Source: Acholeplasmataceae bacterium (GTDB lineage Bacteria > Bacillota > Negativicutes > Acidaminococcales > Acidaminococcaceae). From it: a stretch of DNA of 6,899 nt. The stretch covers positions 1 through 6,899 of the forward strand of contig JAAYIB010000131.1 of assembly GCA_012744295.1 (NCBI GenBank). The letters are read 5' to 3'. The notes beneath the pieces are model-generated. The model worked only from the letters and a program-made list of their open reading frames with translations. It was not told the DNA's origin and searched no databases. Below are positions 4,993 to 6,899 of this stretch, one piece after another; positions within the stretch are counted from its first letter, which is position 1, and the number at the start of each line of letters is the position of its first letter. The translations under genes were made by a program, and so were the position numbers.

Positions 4993-6159
4993 ATGAGGGG
5001 GAAATTATTAGCAGCGACAATTTCTGCAATGCTGGCGGTTTCAGTATTCGCGGTTGGTTGCGGCGGGGGTGGCAAAGCTTCTGACGAAATCAAGATCGGT
5101 GTTGTCTCGGAAATGACGGGAAGCAACGCAACCTACGGTACGTCCGTTGTCAACGGTATGAAGCTTGCCTTGAAAGAGGTCAATGACAAGGGCGGCGTGC
5201 TGGGCAAGAAGGTCAACATCGTGGTAGCCGACAGCAAGAGTGAGCCGGCAGAGGCCGCAAACGCCATGTCCAAGCTGATTAACCAGGACAAGACCAAGGT
5301 TGTTATGGGTATTTTCACAAGCTCCAGCGCCATCGCGGCGGCCAATGTCAGCGAAGCGTCAAAGGTTCCTTTCCTGGCAATCGGTGCAACAAATCCAAAG
5401 GTAACGCTTGACGACAAAACCGGCAAGGTTAAGCCTAATACTTTCCGCGTTTGCTTTATCGATCCCTTCCAGGGAACGGTTGGCTCCAACTTCGTGTTCA
5501 ATGAACTGAAACTTAAAAAAGCCGTTATCTTTGTCGATAACAGCAGCGACTACTCCAAAGGTCTGGCCGCTTTCTTCAAACAGGCTTATCTGGCCAAGGG
5601 CGGACAGGTTGTCGGAGAAGAGGCTTATCTGCAAAAGGACACGGACTTCAAAGCTGTTTTGACCAAAATCAAAAACATGAATCCTGAGGTGCTTTACGTT
5701 CCCGGTTATTATGAAGAAGTCGGAAAAATTATCAAACAGGCACGTGAGCTTGGTATGAATATGCCAATCGTCGGCGGCGATGGCTGGGACAGCCCTAAAC
5801 TTGCGGAAATCGCAGGTGCCGCTCCATTGAACAACACCTTTTTCACCAACCATTATTCACCGGATGACACCAGTGCCGCGTCTAAGGCATTTGTTGACGC
5901 CTACGTGAAAACTTATAGCCAAAAACCGGATGCCCCGGCAGTTCTGGGCTACGATGGCGCCCGTTTGATGATTGATGCCATTAGCCGTGCAGGCGCTGTC
6001 GATGGTGCAAAGGTTAGCAAGGCTCTTGCCGAAACCAAGAATTACAAGGCGGTTACCGGTGAAACATCACTGAACGCAACCCATGATGCTGTAAAAAGTG
6101 CTGTTATCATCGAATTCAAGGATGGCAAGCAGTCCTATCGTGCAACTGTAAAACCTTGA
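4993..6159 (+). CDS. Branched-chain amino-acid ABC transporter substrate-binding lipoprotein (LivJ/LivK-like)
   Basis: This exported binding protein captures amino acids, probably leucine, isoleucine or valine, for an ABC importer. The 388-aa product begins with a lipoprotein signal: basic residues 2-4, hydrophobic core 5-19 and the acceptor Cys23 after AVG, followed by a glycine-rich linker. The mature part is a type I periplasmic-binding fold, seen in EIKIGVVSEMTG (32-43), NGMKLALKEVN (54-64), GIFTSSSAIA (106-115), ATNPKVT (132-138), and GGDGWDSPKL (261-270) near the hinge. ATG 4993 has AAGGAG (4977-4982) 10 nt upstream; an ATG at 4986 is in another frame. The 71-nt gap after alr has no convincing promoter, though a weak one cannot be ruled out. 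No permease or ATPase gene follows: a terminator closes the unit, so its transporter partners lie elsewhere. The true ligand, an amino acid or another small compound, cannot be fixed from sequence. Confidence 0.92.
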   Translation: MRGKLLAATISAMLAVSVFAVGCGGGGKASDEIKIGVVSEMTGSNATYGTSVVNGMKLALKEVNDKGGVLGKKVNIVVADSKSEPAEAANAMSKLINQDKTKVVMGIFTSSSAIAAANVSEASKVPFLAIGATNPKVTLDDKTGKVKPNTFRVCFIDPFQGTVGSNFVFNELKLKKAVIFVDNSSDYSKGLAAFFKQAYLAKGGQVVGEEAYLQKDTDFKAVLTKIKNMNPEVLYVPGYYEEVGKIIKQARELGMNMPIVGGDGWDSPKLAEIAGAAPLNNTFFTNHYSPDDTSAASKAFVDAYVKTYSQKPDAPAVLGYDGARLMIDAISRAGAVDGAKVSKALAETKNYKAVTGETSLNATHDAVKSAVIIEFKDGKQSYRATVKP

Positions 6160-6197
6160 TTTAGAGCATATTAAATAAAAAAAGCTTTCCCTTGTTT

Positions 6198-6240
6198 GTG
6201 GCTGCCGCTGGCTTCCGGGTCCGTGGCAGCCGCTTTATTT
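6198..6240 (+). terminator. Intrinsic terminator after the binding-protein gene
   Basis: GTGGCTGCC (6198-6206) pairs with GGCAGCCGC (6225-6233) with one G-U pair. The 18-nt apical part can pair further, imperfectly. TTTATTTT follows (6234-6241). A-rich sequence upstream (6171-6184) can extend the stem against the T-rich tail. It lies about 40 nt after the stop codon and isolates the gene from the next one. Confidence 0.8.
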
Positions 6241-6279
6241 TCACTTTGCAGGAAATAACGGCTCGGGCGGCGAATGGAT

Positions 6280-6285
6280 TATACT
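6280..6285 (+). promoter_or_regulatory. Possible -10 element before the last gene
   Basis: TATACT (6280-6285) lies 34 nt before the start codon at 6319, a sensible distance for a short leader. No -35 hexamer or extended TGn motif is found at usable spacing. A promoter is expected here because a terminator precedes it, but this assignment is weak. Confidence 0.3.
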
Positions 6286-6318
6286 TGAGATTTTCAGCAT
6301 TGAAGGGAGGAACGAAAA

Positions 6319-6899
6319 ATGACGGAACAGGAATGGAATGAATATGTGGATTTTGCATCCGGCGGAGAATGGCCGATACCACGGGGCATGATCAGCGACT
6401 ATAATAATTGGCTTTGCCGGTCGATTGTAGGGAGGGCGCTTTATTTTCGGGACAAGGTGGAGGAAGCAATGACCGTTCTGGCGACGGTTGTCGACGTAGA
6501 GCCTTCAATGGAGAAGGCGGAAAAGGGCATGTCGGAAGCCGAGCACAAGATTCTTTGTCTCAGGGATATTGCCAAGATTGTCTGGGGACTGACACGCAAT
6601 ACCGAGGCAGCGCTAAATTATTGGGATCAGGCAGTTGGGCTGTGCGCACAATACAAGCATCCTTTTGTCAGCGTGGCACGCGGGGAAATCAGTTACGGAA
6701 GATTGATCATGCTCGTGGCGGCAGGCTGCGAGGAGCAGGCCTGCAGCGAAGCGCGCCTGATGACGCAGCACGAAAGCTTTGAGCGAGAGGGAATCAACAG
6801 CTATCGCTATTTTGCCTACAGATTTCTGGCAGAGCGGGAATATGCGCAGGGCAATCTGCAAAAGGCTGTATTGCTTTATGAAAAGGCTTTCTGCTATTA
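6319..6899 (+). CDS. Unrecognised helical-repeat (TPR-like) protein, 3' end outside the window
   Basis: The frame is open from ATG 6319 to the right edge (193 codons) with a very strong ribosome binding site AAGGGAGG (6303-6310), 8 nt upstream. I do not recognise a named family. The translation is almost all helix-forming, with three stretches of tetratricopeptide character: about residues 34-60 (ALYFRDKVEEA), 84-112 (EAALNYWDQAV) and 167-193 (AQGNLQKAVLLYEKA). There is no signal peptide or membrane segment in the visible part. The N-terminus has several Trp residues (W6, W18, W31). Such repeats usually bind partner proteins or peptides, for example in regulators or scaffold proteins, but no function can be given. 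It is set off from the binding-protein gene by a terminator. Confidence 0.75.
   Translation, partial: MTEQEWNEYVDFASGGEWPIPRGMISDYNNWLCRSIVGRALYFRDKVEEAMTVLATVVDVEPSMEKAEKGMSEAEHKILCLRDIAKIVWGLTRNTEAALNYWDQAVGLCAQYKHPFVSVARGEISYGRLIMLVAAGCEEQACSEARLMTQHESFEREGINSYRYFAYRFLAEREYAQGNLQKAVLLYEKAFCY

Noticed and set aside
6408..6782. A plus-strand frame of 124 codons near the right edge
   Set aside because: It is out of frame with the gene starting at 6319, which has the strong ribosome binding site and stays open to the window edge.

Overview
The window looks like chromosomal DNA of a Firmicute, most likely an anaerobe of the Clostridia or Negativicutes type. The signs are purine-rich Shine-Dalgarno sites (such as AAGGGAGG and AAGGAG), sigma-A promoters, intrinsic terminators with U-runs, a small FeoB-associated cysteine-rich membrane protein, an oxygen-sensitive type of cysteine desulfidase, and a lipoprotein branched-chain amino-acid binding protein. 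The lineage is an inference from gene content; no species is claimed. All genes read on the plus strand.

Layout: (1) positions 1-24 are the 3' end of a tRNA (probably Ser, CCA encoded), followed by its terminator (50-97). (2) 138-1412 is an L-cysteine desulfidase family gene closed by a strong terminator (1422-1465). (3) 1466-1678 is a 213-nt gap holding an imperfect hairpin region and an extended -10 promoter; it leads into tag (1679-2248), DNA-3-methyladenine glycosylase I. (4) A near-consensus promoter overlapped by a perfect dyad (2274-2327) leads into a 49-aa FeoB-associated cysteine-rich membrane protein (2352-2501), and 40 nt later a cytoplasmic-type asparaginase (2542-3513). (5) A 298-nt gap carries a consensus promoter and a structured leader for alanine racemase (alr, 3812-4921). 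(6) 71 nt later comes a Liv-type substrate-binding lipoprotein (4993-6159), closed by a terminator (6198-6240). (7) 6319 to the right edge is the beginning of an unrecognised helical-repeat (TPR-like) protein.

Functionally the set leans to amino-acid handling: cysteine to pyruvate plus sulfide and ammonia, asparagine to aspartate plus ammonia, alanine racemisation for the cell wall, and capture of branched-chain amino acids. The terminators and promoters split it into separate transcription units rather than one pathway operon. The points most worth checking are the orphan FeoB-associated gene with its operator-like dyad and possible cotranscription with asparaginase, the leader structure before alr, and an asparaginase that lacks the usual loop tyrosine. 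I see no mobile element, CRISPR array, defence system or clear new multi-gene system here.
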